A DNA stretch of 26,973 bases, from positions 1 through 26,973 of the forward strand of contig CAZYBU010000042.1 of assembly GCA_964645775.1 (NCBI GenBank). The letters are read 5' to 3'. Shown here in pieces: positions 8,070-16,044 of this stretch. Origin of the DNA: CAZYBU01 sp964645775 (GTDB lineage: Bacteria > Spirochaetota > UBA4802 > UBA5550). Below the pieces are notes generated by a model. It worked only from the letters and a program-made list of their open reading frames with translations, made no database searches and was not told the DNA's origin. Position numbers and translations under genes: made by a program. How positions within the stretch are numbered: the stretch's first letter is position 1; every line of letters starts with the position of its first letter.

Positions 8070-9275
8070 ATGACCCTTATCTTTCGCATCGGAATTGTTT
8101 TATTCGCCCTGCTTATATCCATGGTTCCCCTGAGAATAATGGCGGCAGGTTCAGCCGGAACCTCCGGTGCGGATTTCCTTGAACTGGGTGTAGGAAGTCG
8201 TCCTCTGGGCATGGCCGAGGCCTTTACCGCTCAGATAAATGACGTTCATTCCATGTACTACAATCCGGCCGGTATCGCAACTCTGAAATATCCTATGCTA
8301 TCTGTTCAGCACCAGGAACTGATTCTTGATTCCCGCCTGGAATATGTGGCCGGCGCTTTTCATCTTCCCGTGGGTATACTCGGTTTTTCACATACACTTT
8401 TCTGGGTTCCTCCCTTCGATAAGGTGGATATTTCCGGCAATACCGTGGGTAAGGTTAATTTTGTTAATGGCGCTCTTCAGGCAACCTATGGTTACAGCTT
8501 CGGGGATGTCTCCCTGGGAGGTTCCGTCAAATGGATATACCAGAAGATAGATGAACTATTTGTCAACTCCGTGGCCTTTGATTTCGGGGTTCTTGTAGGA
8601 ATGTACCTGATTTCCCCCTTTGACGCACCGTTGAGAAACTTCTTTATCGGACTTTCTGTGCAAAATATCGGTACATACGCGAAAAATGACCCACTTCCTG
8701 CCATTATACGTCTCGGTTTTATGTACAAACTGACAAAATGGTTCAGCCTTAATCTTGATGTTACAGAGACGGTGATACGATTTGATGACCTGCTTGACTT
8801 TACACACGGTTTCGAGGAAAACTTCCGTTTAAATGTAGGGGTTGAATTCACCTATCTTGAGATTCTCTATCTCAGGGGCGGGTACAGTTTCAATAACGGT
8901 CCCACCTATACTATCGGGCTGGGCGTTAATTTTGTTATTGGTAACGTTTCCTTTGCCATGGATACCAGTTACGCCGGGACATCCGTTTTCGGGCCGGTGT
9001 TTACCTTTAATGCTTCCTTCAAGCTGATTCCCCGGGTCGTAACAGTTGAGGATAAGCGTCACGCCGAGGAGCATTACAGGCGGGGAATCAAGCTTTATGT
9101 GGCCGATGACGTGGAATCGGCCCTGGGTGAATTCAAACGTGTCCGGGATTACAACCCCTATTACAAGAGCATCCGGGAAAAGATCCGTGACCTGGAGGAA
9201 CTGCTTAGACTCAAGGAGGAGAACAGAAAGCTCGATGAGAAGCTCAAGGAACAGCAGAGAACTGAGGTACCCTGA
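8070..9275 (+). CDS. UPF0164/PorV-like outer-membrane beta-barrel protein
   Basis: This 401-residue precursor starts with a signal peptide (hydrophobic residues about 5-25, cleavage near MAAGS). It then shows the N-terminal signature of the PorV/UPF0164 group: GADFLELGVGSRPLGMAEAF followed by HSMYYNPAGIATLK. Alternating amphipathic strands such as VNGALQATYGYSFGDVSLGG, FRLNVGVEFTYLEILYLRGG and SFAMDTSYAGTSVF indicate a FadL-like barrel of about 14 strands. The last 75 residues leave the barrel: a TPR-like helix pair (HAEEHYRRGIKLYVADDVES) and a charged coiled coil (LEELLRLKEENRKLDEKLKE), presumably periplasmic. The Treponema members of UPF0164 are outer-membrane proteins and suspected small-molecule porins; the substrate here is unknown. 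The gene has its own promoter and its last 41 bp overlap rph. Confidence 0.85.
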   Translation: MTLIFRIGIVLFALLISMVPLRIMAAGSAGTSGADFLELGVGSRPLGMAEAFTAQINDVHSMYYNPAGIATLKYPMLSVQHQELILDSRLEYVAGAFHLPVGILGFSHTLFWVPPFDKVDISGNTVGKVNFVNGALQATYGYSFGDVSLGGSVKWIYQKIDELFVNSVAFDFGVLVGMYLISPFDAPLRNFFIGLSVQNIGTYAKNDPLPAIIRLGFMYKLTKWFSLNLDVTETVIRFDDLLDFTHGFEENFRLNVGVEFTYLEILYLRGGYSFNNGPTYTIGLGVNFVIGNVSFAMDTSYAGTSVFGPVFTFNASFKLIPRVVTVEDKRHAEEHYRRGIKLYVADDVESALGEFKRVRDYNPYYKSIREKIRDLEELLRLKEENRKLDEKLKEQQRTEVP

Positions 9276-9942
9276 AATAGTGCCTGATTTTGCTCCCGCT
9301 GCCCCGGGGTCGGTCCTTTACCGGGCAGGCCGCACGGCCGTAATATGCGCGGCGGCGGTATCGGAAGAGGTTCCCGATTTCGCGAAGATAAGGGGAACAG
9401 GCTGGATAACAGCCGAGTATACCATGTTGCCCTATTCCACCGCCTCCAGGAAAGGTCGCTCACTGAATAAAAGGGACGGGCGCTCCGTGGAGATTCAAAG
9501 GCTTATAGGCCGCAGCCTCAGGTGTGTGGCCGATCTTGAAAAACTGGAAGGTTTTACCATAACCGTGGATTGTGACGTCCTTCAGGCCGACGGTGGAACC
9601 CGTACGGCCTCCATTACGGGAGGGTTTATCGCTCTTAAACGTGCCCTTACTCGAATGAAAGAGGAGGGCAGGATACACGATGATGTCCTCACGGGCCAGG
9701 TGGCGGCTGTATCTCTCGGTTACCTGAACGGGGAACTTCTTCTCGACCTGGAGTATAGTGAAGATTCAAAAGCGGACGTGGACCTTAACGTAGTTATGGA
9801 TGATGCCGGCAGGTTTATTGAACTCCAGGGAACAGGTGAAATGAGGTCTTATACTCGAAGTGAGCTGGATGATATGCTCAACCTCGCGGATTCGGGGATA
9901 AAAGAATTGATTAAAGCCCAAAAGCAATATTGTCAAGATTAA
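9235..9942 (+). CDS. rph: Ribonuclease PH
   Basis: RNase PH is a phosphate-dependent 3'-5' exoribonuclease that trims tRNA precursors in the cytoplasm as a hexameric ring. The 235-residue protein matches the family almost end to end: AGRTAVICAAAVSEEVPDF, GTGWITAEYTMLPYSTASR, VEIQRLIGRSLR, the hallmark CDVLQADGGTRTASITGGF, and LDLEYSEDSKADVDLNVVM with FIELQGTGE near the end. The start at ATG 9235 overlaps the barrel gene by 41 bp in another frame, with GGAGGAG about 15 bp upstream. This restores the N-terminal SRELRYPEI, the counterpart of the usual LRPVxI. A GTG at 9280 would cut that element off. The family's N-terminal DGR triplet is altered to SRNS here. Translation is likely coupled to the upstream gene. 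Confidence 0.95.
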   Translation: MRSSRNSRELRYPEIVPDFAPAAPGSVLYRAGRTAVICAAAVSEEVPDFAKIRGTGWITAEYTMLPYSTASRKGRSLNKRDGRSVEIQRLIGRSLRCVADLEKLEGFTITVDCDVLQADGGTRTASITGGFIALKRALTRMKEEGRIHDDVLTGQVAAVSLGYLNGELLLDLEYSEDSKADVDLNVVMDDAGRFIELQGTGEMRSYTRSELDDMLNLADSGIKELIKAQKQYCQD

Positions 9943-9964
9943 TCATACCAGCTGTAAACATCTC

Positions 9965-9993
9965 TTGACGTATATATCCCTTTTTTATATTCT
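9965..9993 (+). promoter_or_regulatory. Probable promoter of the PFOR gene
   Basis: TTGACG (9965-9970), a 17-bp spacer and TATTCT (9988-9993) lie 57 bp before the ATG at 10051. An overlapping TATATT (9986-9991) matches the consensus slightly better but with a 15-bp spacer. Confidence 0.5.
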
Positions 9994-10050
9994 GGAAGTT
10001 AAGCGTTTGCCTGAGTTTTTCCTATACAAATGTTAAGTGAGGAGATATTC

Positions 10051-13000
10051 ATGTCCAAGAAAAAAGAGATGAAATCAATGGATGGGAACATGGCAGCCTC
10101 CCATGTTGCTTATGCTTTCACCGAAGTTGCTACAATTTATCCCATAACACCTTCATCATCCATGGCTGAGCATGTCGATGAGTGGACATCCCATGGAAGA
10201 AAAAATGCCTTTGGAGATGCTATCCGGGTTGTGGAGATGCAGTCTGAGGCAGGCGCAGCCGGCGCCATGCATGGTTCATTACAGGCCGGCTCACTGACAA
10301 GTACTTTCACCGCCTCCCAGGGGTTGCTTCTTATGATTCCCAACATGTACAAGATGACGGGGGAGCTTTTACCCGGCGTCTTTCATGTCAGCGCCCGATC
10401 CCTTTCAGCCCAGGCCCTTTCCATTTTCGGCGATCATCAGGACGTCTATGCCACCCGGGCTACAGGTTTTGCCCTTCTGGCCAGTGGAAGTGTCCAGGAG
10501 GTCATGGATCTGGGGAGCATTGCCCATCTTTCAGCCATCAGGAGCAGAATCCCCTTTTTGCATTTTTTTGACGGTTTCCGGACCTCCCATGAGATTCAGA
10601 AAATCGAGGTCCTGGATTACGAAGATCTCGGTAAACTCGTGGATATGAAATCTCTTCAAAAGTTCCGGGAAAGAGCCCTGAATCCTGAGCATCCTGTTAC
10701 CCGGGGAACGGCCCAGAATCCTGATATCTATTTTCAGAACCGTGAGGCGGCCAACTCTTATTACGACGCTGTGCCCGATATCGTTGCAGATTACATGAAG
10801 GAGATATCGAAGCTGACCGGCAGGAAATACAGGCCCTTCATGTATTACGGGCATGACAAACCTGAATATGTTATTATTGCCATGGGCTCCGTAACCAGCA
10901 CTATCCAGGAGACCGTGGATTATCTCGTGGACAAAGGTGAAAAGGTCGGTATGATAAAGGTGCATCTCTACCGTCCTTTCTCGGCCAGACACTTTATGGA
11001 GGTAATGCCCGATTCCGTTAAGGTCATCGGTGTTCTCGACAGGACCAAGGAACCGGGTGCCAATGGCGAACCTCTTTACCTTGACGTGCGTGACCTCTAC
11101 TACGAGAGAAAAGACGCCCCTGTCATCGTGGGGGGGCGTTACGGGCTCTCATCAAAGGATACCACTCCCGCACAGATAGTCGCGGTCTTCGAAAATCTGA
11201 AGATGAAAGAGCCGAAGAACAGGTTCACTGTAGGTATCGTCGATGACGTAACCTTTACCTCTCTTCCTGTTCCTGAAGAGGTTAACAGCGTACCAAAGGG
11301 GACCTTTGCCGGTAAATTTTACGGCCTTGGATCCGATGGAACCGTGGGCGCAAATAAGAACTCCATCAAGATTATCGGGGATAACACCGATCTCTACGCC
11401 CAGGCCTATTTCGCCTATGACTCGAAAAAATCAGGCGGTATAACCATTTCTCACCTGAGGTTCGGTGAAAAACCGATTAACTCGACTTATCTGGTAAATC
11501 ATCCTGATTTCGTGGCCTGTCATGTACCGGCTTATATCAATACTTATGACATGCTCCGGGGCATAAAGGATGGCGGTACCTTCCTTTTAAACAGCATCTG
11601 GGATGCTGAAGAGACGAAAAAACGTCTGCCGGATTCCATAAAGAAGGTCCTGGCAGATAAGAATATCAATTTCTTCACTATTAATGCCACAAAGATTGCT
11701 GAAGAGATTGGTCTGGGCGGAAGAACAAACACCATCATGCAGGCCGCCTTCTTTAAGCTTTCAGAGGTTATCCCTTATGGAGAGGCCGAGAAGCTAATGA
11801 AGGATGCCATTAAAGAGACCTACGGCCGGAAGGGTGATGATATTGTCAACATGAACAACAAAGCCGTCGACATGGGAGGCGAAGCTCTGGAAAAGGTCGA
11901 TATTCCTGAAGAGTGGAAGAGCCTGGAAGGGGGACAGCCTCAGGAGGATCAGGATCGACCTGAATTCGTACGGAATGTAGCTGACGTCATGAACCGCCAG
12001 GAGGGAGACGATCTTCCGGTAAGCGCTTTCGCTCACATGCCGGATGGGACATTCCCCCAGGGGACCACGGCCTACGAGAAACGTGGCATAGCTGTCAACG
12101 TTCCGGAATGGGTGTCTGAGAACTGTATACAGTGTAATCAATGCGCTTATGTTTGCCCCCACGCCGTTATTCGACCTTTTCTTGTTGATGATAAGGAGGC
12201 GGCCGCCGTACCTGAAGGAACGGATCTTCTGGACGGTAAGGGGAAGGGGATATCCGACTACAAGTTCCGTATACAGGTCAGTGTTCTTGACTGTACAGGA
12301 TGCGGTAACTGCGCGGATGTATGTCCATCCAAAGAAAAGGCCCTTATTATGAAACCCCTTGGCACTCAGATGGACCAGGTGGAGAAATGGGAGTACTTCG
12401 CCAAGAATGTCACGTACAAGGATAACGTGGTAGCAAAGACGAACCTCAAGGGTTCCCAGTTTGCCAAACCTCTTTTCGAATTTCATGGAGCCTGCGCGGG
12501 TTGCGGAGAGACTCCTTACATTAAGCTTATTACCCAGCTTTATGGTGACAGGATGCTGATTGCCAACGCTACGGGCTGTTCTTCCATCTATGGCGGCTCA
12601 GCACCGGCCACTCCCTATTGCGTAAACGATGATGGACATGGACCCGCATGGGCAAGTTCCCTTTTCGAGGATAACGCTGAGTACGGGTACGGAATGTACC
12701 TCGGTATCGAACAGATGAAGACCCGGATTATGGAGCTCATTGAAAAGGCAAAGAAAGAAGGGGCATCCTCAGAACTGATTTCGGCCCTGGAGCACTGGAA
12801 GGAGGTCAGGGAACTGGGAGATGAATCAAAAGAAGCTGCGTCAGCCCTGATACCCCTCCTGGAAAAGGATAAAACCTCCGCTGCCTCAGAGATCCTGAAG
12901 CTGAGACAGTATCTTGTTAAGAAATCGATCTGGGTAATCGGCGGTGATGGCTGGGCCTACGATATCGGTTACGGTGGCTTGGACCACGTCGTTGCCACTG

Positions 13001-13590
13001 GAGATGACATAAATCTTCTGGTTCTTGACACGGAGGTCTATTCCAACACCGGCGGACAGTCCTCAAAGGCGACACCTACGTCCGCCGTCGCCAAGTTCGC
13101 TGCGGCCGGTAAGCCGATACGGAAAAAGGACCTCGGCGTGATGACCATGAGCTATGGATATGTCTACGTAGCCCAGGTTGCCATGGGAGCCAACATGAAC
13201 CACTACCTGAAGGCCCTGCGTGAGGCTGAAGCATACCCGGGACCTTCGGTAATTATAGCTTACTCGCCCTGCATCAACCATGGCCTCAGGGGGGGGATGG
13301 GCAAAACCCAGGAGGAGGAAAAGCTGGCCGTGCAGTGCGGCTACTGGCACCTCTGGAGATATGATCCCAGGCTCGAGAAAGAGGGGAAGAACCCCTTCCA
13401 GCTCGATTCGAAGGAACCTGACTGGGGCAAATTCCAGGATTTCCTCCATGGAGAGATACGGTATACCTCGCTGATGAAGGAATTTCCCGATCGGGCGAAA
13501 GAACTGTTCAAGAAAGCCGAGGAGCACGCCCGATGGAGGCATGATGGTTATAAGCGAGTGGCGAGCCTCGAATACGGAGGTTCGGAGTGA
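10051..13590 (+). CDS. nifJ: Pyruvate:ferredoxin (flavodoxin) oxidoreductase
   Basis: PFOR oxidises pyruvate with CoA to acetyl-CoA and CO2 and passes electrons to ferredoxin or flavodoxin, the usual pyruvate route in anaerobes. The 1179-residue chain is the homodimer-type fusion of all domains. It has the pyruvate-binding domain I with YPITPSSSMAEHVDEW (about residue 30) and a ferredoxin domain with two [4Fe-4S] motifs (Cys692-x2-Cys695-x2-Cys698-x3-Cys702 and Cys748-x2-Cys751-x2-Cys754-x3-Cys758). The proximal-cluster cysteines are Cys815 and Cys818 in CAGCGE. The TPP site is GDGWAYDIGYGGLDHV (from Gly965) with YSNTGGQSSKATPT, and the late CINHGL cysteine is present. ATG 10051 has GAGGAG 8 bp upstream, whereas the in-frame ATG at 10030 lies before that site and is rejected. 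It is a single-gene unit between a promoter and a strong terminator, which suits a highly expressed enzyme. Confidence 0.97.
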   Translation: MSKKKEMKSMDGNMAASHVAYAFTEVATIYPITPSSSMAEHVDEWTSHGRKNAFGDAIRVVEMQSEAGAAGAMHGSLQAGSLTSTFTASQGLLLMIPNMYKMTGELLPGVFHVSARSLSAQALSIFGDHQDVYATRATGFALLASGSVQEVMDLGSIAHLSAIRSRIPFLHFFDGFRTSHEIQKIEVLDYEDLGKLVDMKSLQKFRERALNPEHPVTRGTAQNPDIYFQNREAANSYYDAVPDIVADYMKEISKLTGRKYRPFMYYGHDKPEYVIIAMGSVTSTIQETVDYLVDKGEKVGMIKVHLYRPFSARHFMEVMPDSVKVIGVLDRTKEPGANGEPLYLDVRDLYYERKDAPVIVGGRYGLSSKDTTPAQIVAVFENLKMKEPKNRFTVGIVDDVTFTSLPVPEEVNSVPKGTFAGKFYGLGSDGTVGANKNSIKIIGDNTDLYAQAYFAYDSKKSGGITISHLRFGEKPINSTYLVNHPDFVACHVPAYINTYDMLRGIKDGGTFLLNSIWDAEETKKRLPDSIKKVLADKNINFFTINATKIAEEIGLGGRTNTIMQAAFFKLSEVIPYGEAEKLMKDAIKETYGRKGDDIVNMNNKAVDMGGEALEKVDIPEEWKSLEGGQPQEDQDRPEFVRNVADVMNRQEGDDLPVSAFAHMPDGTFPQGTTAYEKRGIAVNVPEWVSENCIQCNQCAYVCPHAVIRPFLVDDKEAAAVPEGTDLLDGKGKGISDYKFRIQVSVLDCTGCGNCADVCPSKEKALIMKPLGTQMDQVEKWEYFAKNVTYKDNVVAKTNLKGSQFAKPLFEFHGACAGCGETPYIKLITQLYGDRMLIANATGCSSIYGGSAPATPYCVNDDGHGPAWASSLFEDNAEYGYGMYLGIEQMKTRIMELIEKAKKEGASSELISALEHWKEVRELGDESKEAASALIPLLEKDKTSAASEILKLRQYLVKKSIWVIGGDGWAYDIGYGGLDHVVATGDDINLLVLDTEVYSNTGGQSSKATPTSAVAKFAAAGKPIRKKDLGVMTMSYGYVYVAQVAMGANMNHYLKALREAEAYPGPSVIIAYSPCINHGLRGGMGKTQEEEKLAVQCGYWHLWRYDPRLEKEGKNPFQLDSKEPDWGKFQDFLHGEIRYTSLMKEFPDRAKELFKKAEEHARWRHDGYKRVASLEYGGSE

Positions 13591-13600
13591 TTACAATAAT

Positions 13601-13631
13601 AAAAAGGCGGGGACAGAATCCCCGCCTTTTT
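13601..13631 (+). terminator. Rho-independent terminator of the PFOR gene
   Basis: A perfect 13-bp inverted repeat, AAAAAGGCGGGGA / TCCCCGCCTTTTT, encloses the 5-nt loop CAGAA and ends in a T run, starting 10 bp after the stop codon. The A tract on the 5' side makes it usable in both directions. Confidence 0.95.
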
Positions 13632-13925
13632 ATTGCCCGCGTGTGCCGTGTAGATAGGGTTTTTTGAACCTGGAAACCAGGTGGGTCCCCGCATTCCCGG
13701 TCGGGTCTTCTCCAGAAGGAGCATGACCGTTACGGGAAGATCTTGAGGTCCCTTGCTGTATATTGTTGGCTCAAAAATACAGCGAATCTATCACGAACAC
13801 CGCAGGCTTTCACTAATCTACAAATAATAGACTCCCATCGGCAACATTTTTTCTCATTGACAGCCATCATTGTGAAATAGAGAACCTTAACTGAGATACA
13901 TATCAAGGGAAGGAGACTGACTCGA
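13632..13925. other. Structured leader or intergenic region before the next gene
   Basis: No gene is seen in these 294 bp. They hold several short perfect inverted repeats: ACCTGG(aaa)CCAGGT at 13668-13682, a CTCC-AGAA-GGAG hairpin inside GGTC...GACC around 13706-13727, and GCTGTAT/ATACAGC at 13755-13783 with a 15-nt loop. A perfect TTGACA at 13857-13862 with TAGAGA 15 bp later may be the promoter of the following gene. Confidence 0.4.
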
Positions 13926-14672
13926 ATGATTGAGAGTTATTTCACTGATTTTTATGGCAGATTGCAGAAAAAATCAGGAACAACAAAAGCGTCATCAAAA
14001 AAATCAACGTCCAAGACAGCGTCAAAAAAGAAATCTTCGTCTAAAAGCGTGTCCGGGACGAAACTTGATCCCAGGAAAACCCTCGAGGCCCTCTCAAAAA
14101 TTATACCCTCTGAATTGACTTTGGGGACCCATCCGATCATTGACTCAACCGGTTACTCCCCTGAAGGGGCGGACGCGGTGATCTATAAGGAATATTGTCA
14201 GGATATCGTACCCCTTATGGGAGGATACATCCCCTATGAGCTGATATATGCCTTTGTTCATCTGGAAACGAATCTTACCCGCAAGAGTCTGGGGACGCTC
14301 CTTACCAGGGTGGCAACGGTAAAGGGTATAAACGCCTACAACCCGGAAACAGAGGACCCCTATATTATTCCTTCACTGATTATCATCGATAAGTGCGATT
14401 ATCCCTTTCAGGAGCTTAAAAACGACATTATTAATTATTACAATGTGACAGGTACGCAAGCTTCCCGGGAGATGGAGATCATGGCTATTGCTGACAAGGG
14501 GCTCGTGGTCAAGAACTGGAGAGAGCCGAGAGGATTCGTGGCCCTGGAGACTGGCAGGGATACCTTTAAATGGTTTTTCATACTTATGTCGGAATTCTTT
14601 TCTGTTGAACGTAAGGTGGATCTGGACTTCAGAAATTATGTGGGAGAAGAGCCACACTATCCTGAATACTGA
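13926..14672 (+). CDS. Conserved-looking hypothetical protein with Lys/Ser tail and nuclease-like core
   Basis: The 248-residue protein has an N-terminal segment (about residues 15-45) made almost only of Lys, Ser and Thr, probably disordered. A globular domain follows. The domain pattern, IIDSTGYSPEGADAVIY then YELIYAFVHLETNLTRKSL, resembles PD-(D/E)XK nuclease-fold proteins, where GxxSxxxDxxIY precedes a strand ending in ExK. Here Asp83 and Glu114 are present but the catalytic Lys position is Asn116, so a degraded or non-catalytic relative is more likely than an active nuclease. This assignment is by eye and tentative. A late segment FKWFFILMSEFF is hydrophobic but probably an internal helix. 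AAGGAG lies about 11 bp before the ATG. Its position beside the VWA gene and cfpA suggests a spirochaete locus; it could be the positional counterpart of T. pallidum TP0749, which I cannot verify. Confidence 0.7.
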   Translation: MIESYFTDFYGRLQKKSGTTKASSKKSTSKTASKKKSSSKSVSGTKLDPRKTLEALSKIIPSELTLGTHPIIDSTGYSPEGADAVIYKEYCQDIVPLMGGYIPYELIYAFVHLETNLTRKSLGTLLTRVATVKGINAYNPETEDPYIIPSLIIIDKCDYPFQELKNDIINYYNVTGTQASREMEIMAIADKGLVVKNWREPRGFVALETGRDTFKWFFILMSEFFSVERKVDLDFRNYVGEEPHYPEY

Positions 14673-14732
14673 TGCGCGATTACGATTTGAAATCTTTTTG
14701 CAATAATCATATCCCCTCCTGAATAATTACTC

Positions 14733-14761
14733 TTGACACCTCCGGCATGGCGGGGTATAGA
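14733..14761 (+). promoter_or_regulatory. Sigma-70 promoter of the VWA gene
   Basis: A perfect TTGACA (14733-14738) is followed after exactly 17 bp by TATAGA (14756-14761). The expected transcription start is near 14768, 36 bp before the ATG at 14804. This also rules out the earlier in-frame ATG at 14747, which lies inside the promoter. Confidence 0.65.
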
Positions 14762-14803
14762 TACTGTATTCGTATTCATCTTGCCAATAACCGGGGTTTC
14801 GTC

Positions 14804-15868
14804 ATGAAAAAATCTGTCATTTTCAGTTTCATTCTTGTATTCGCCCTGTGCCTGCTGGTTACCCCTCTCTCAGCAGCAGAGAAGAACGTTATTCTGGTCC
14901 TGGACACCTCCCTCAGTATGACAGGGAAGGGAGGGAAGGACATCATGGATCAGGTCAAGGAGAGCATCAGTAGCTATATTGATACTCTGGAAAAGGGTGA
15001 CCGGGTCACGTTTATTACCTTTGACGTGGACGTTAAAGTCTATCCCACCGTTGAGATTAAGGACAAAAATGACCGTGACATTTTGAAAAAATATATTTCA
15101 ATGACGGAAGCGACAGGTAAATGGACCCACACACTGGAAATGATGAAAACAGTCTTTGAAAAGGCTGACGAACTTTCTCAAAGCGAGGAGGAGAGGCAGC
15201 CCATCATTGTGGTCATGACTGATGGTATAGATGACCCCCCTCCCGGCGAGAAAAATGAAAGCTTTAATATTAAAAGCGTAACCTCCCCCTACAAGGAAAC
15301 GAACTGGTGGATATACTTTATTAGTTTTTCTGACCTGAAAAACAGCGAAAATATGGCTCGCATTCGAGAAGAGCTCAAAGGTGTAAGTGATAAAACAACC
15401 ATAATTGAAGCAGGTACTCCGGCGGAAGGCATAGAGGGGCAGCTTGTTGATGATATAGGCAAACGGGAAAAAGAGAGTCGTTCACTTCTTGTACCCCTTC
15501 TTGTGGCAGGAGGGGCCACCCTTGTTGTTATCATTATTCTTCTTGTTCTCTGGTATTTTTATGGTACCAGGGTCAGGGGCTATATCGAATACTGGAATGA
15601 AGGTGTGCTGGGAGATTACGCCCATAAAGCTGACCTGACACGATTCAATTCCAGGGATGTTGTAATCGGAAAAGGGAGAGATTGTGATGTTAATCTCCGT
15701 GAGCTTGAATCGACTGTCAGGATTGCTATTCGGGCGACCCGGAAGGGCATTTTTGTCATTCCCCTTGAAGGAGGATACGAGATGGTCAACCGGGATGATG
15801 ATGGAACCCTTCAGGATGGAGATGTTATCAAAATTGATAATATCTCTTTCAGGTATTTTGGTGAATAG
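14804..15868 (+). CDS. Secreted VWA-domain protein with transmembrane helix and FHA-like cytoplasmic tail
   Basis: The 354-residue protein has three parts. A signal peptide (MKKSVIFSFILVFALCLLV, cleavage near LSAAE) is followed by a von Willebrand factor A domain with a complete MIDAS-type DTSLSM motif at Asp34, the Thr-containing TGKWTHTLEM loop and VVMTDGIDD. A strong transmembrane helix then appears at about LLVPLLVAGGATLVVIIILL. The C-terminal cytoplasmic region reads like an FHA fold: VVIGKGRDCDVNL, LESTVRIAIRATRKG and LQDGDVIKIDNISFRYFG. The residues that normally bind phosphothreonine (for example the His after the serine) are replaced, so phosphopeptide binding is doubtful. Known VWA domains bind protein ligands through a metal ion. 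The gene just upstream of cfpA recalls T. pallidum TP0750, a VWA protein near TP0748/cfpA. An extracytoplasmic sensor/adhesin linked through the membrane to cell interior is a reasonable inference, not shown. Confidence 0.85.
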   Translation: MKKSVIFSFILVFALCLLVTPLSAAEKNVILVLDTSLSMTGKGGKDIMDQVKESISSYIDTLEKGDRVTFITFDVDVKVYPTVEIKDKNDRDILKKYISMTEATGKWTHTLEMMKTVFEKADELSQSEEERQPIIVVMTDGIDDPPPGEKNESFNIKSVTSPYKETNWWIYFISFSDLKNSENMARIREELKGVSDKTTIIEAGTPAEGIEGQLVDDIGKREKESRSLLVPLLVAGGATLVVIIILLVLWYFYGTRVRGYIEYWNEGVLGDYAHKADLTRFNSRDVVIGKGRDCDVNLRELESTVRIAIRATRKGIFVIPLEGGYEMVNRDDDGTLQDGDVIKIDNISFRYFGE

Positions 15869-15941
15869 GAGTTTATCGCCATCAGGCTTAGAAGGACTGG
15901 ATAAAAATTATATAAAGAGATACTTTTATGCCAAAATACAG

Positions 15942-15970
15942 TTGACACGCGTATCTTGCTGGTACAAAAT
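15942..15970 (+). promoter_or_regulatory. Probable promoter of cfpA
   Basis: A perfect TTGACA (15942-15947), a 17-bp spacer and CAAAAT (15965-15970, 4 of 6) lie 74 bp before the cfpA ATG, leaving a leader of about 68 nt. Confidence 0.5.
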
Positions 15971-16044
15971 CTTATGAAAAATAAAAATGCAGGATAATTT
16001 GACCTTAAAATTATTTTACTTTTCCCTTGCAAGGAGGACTGTAC

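Noticed and set aside
9046..9234. Longer N terminus for RNase PH
   Set aside because: The extra residues lie inside the barrel gene's frame and align to nothing in RNase PH, whose N terminus fits ATG 9235.
14747..14803. Earlier start for the VWA protein at ATG 14747
   Set aside because: That codon lies between the -35 and -10 boxes of the gene's promoter, and it would bury the signal peptide.
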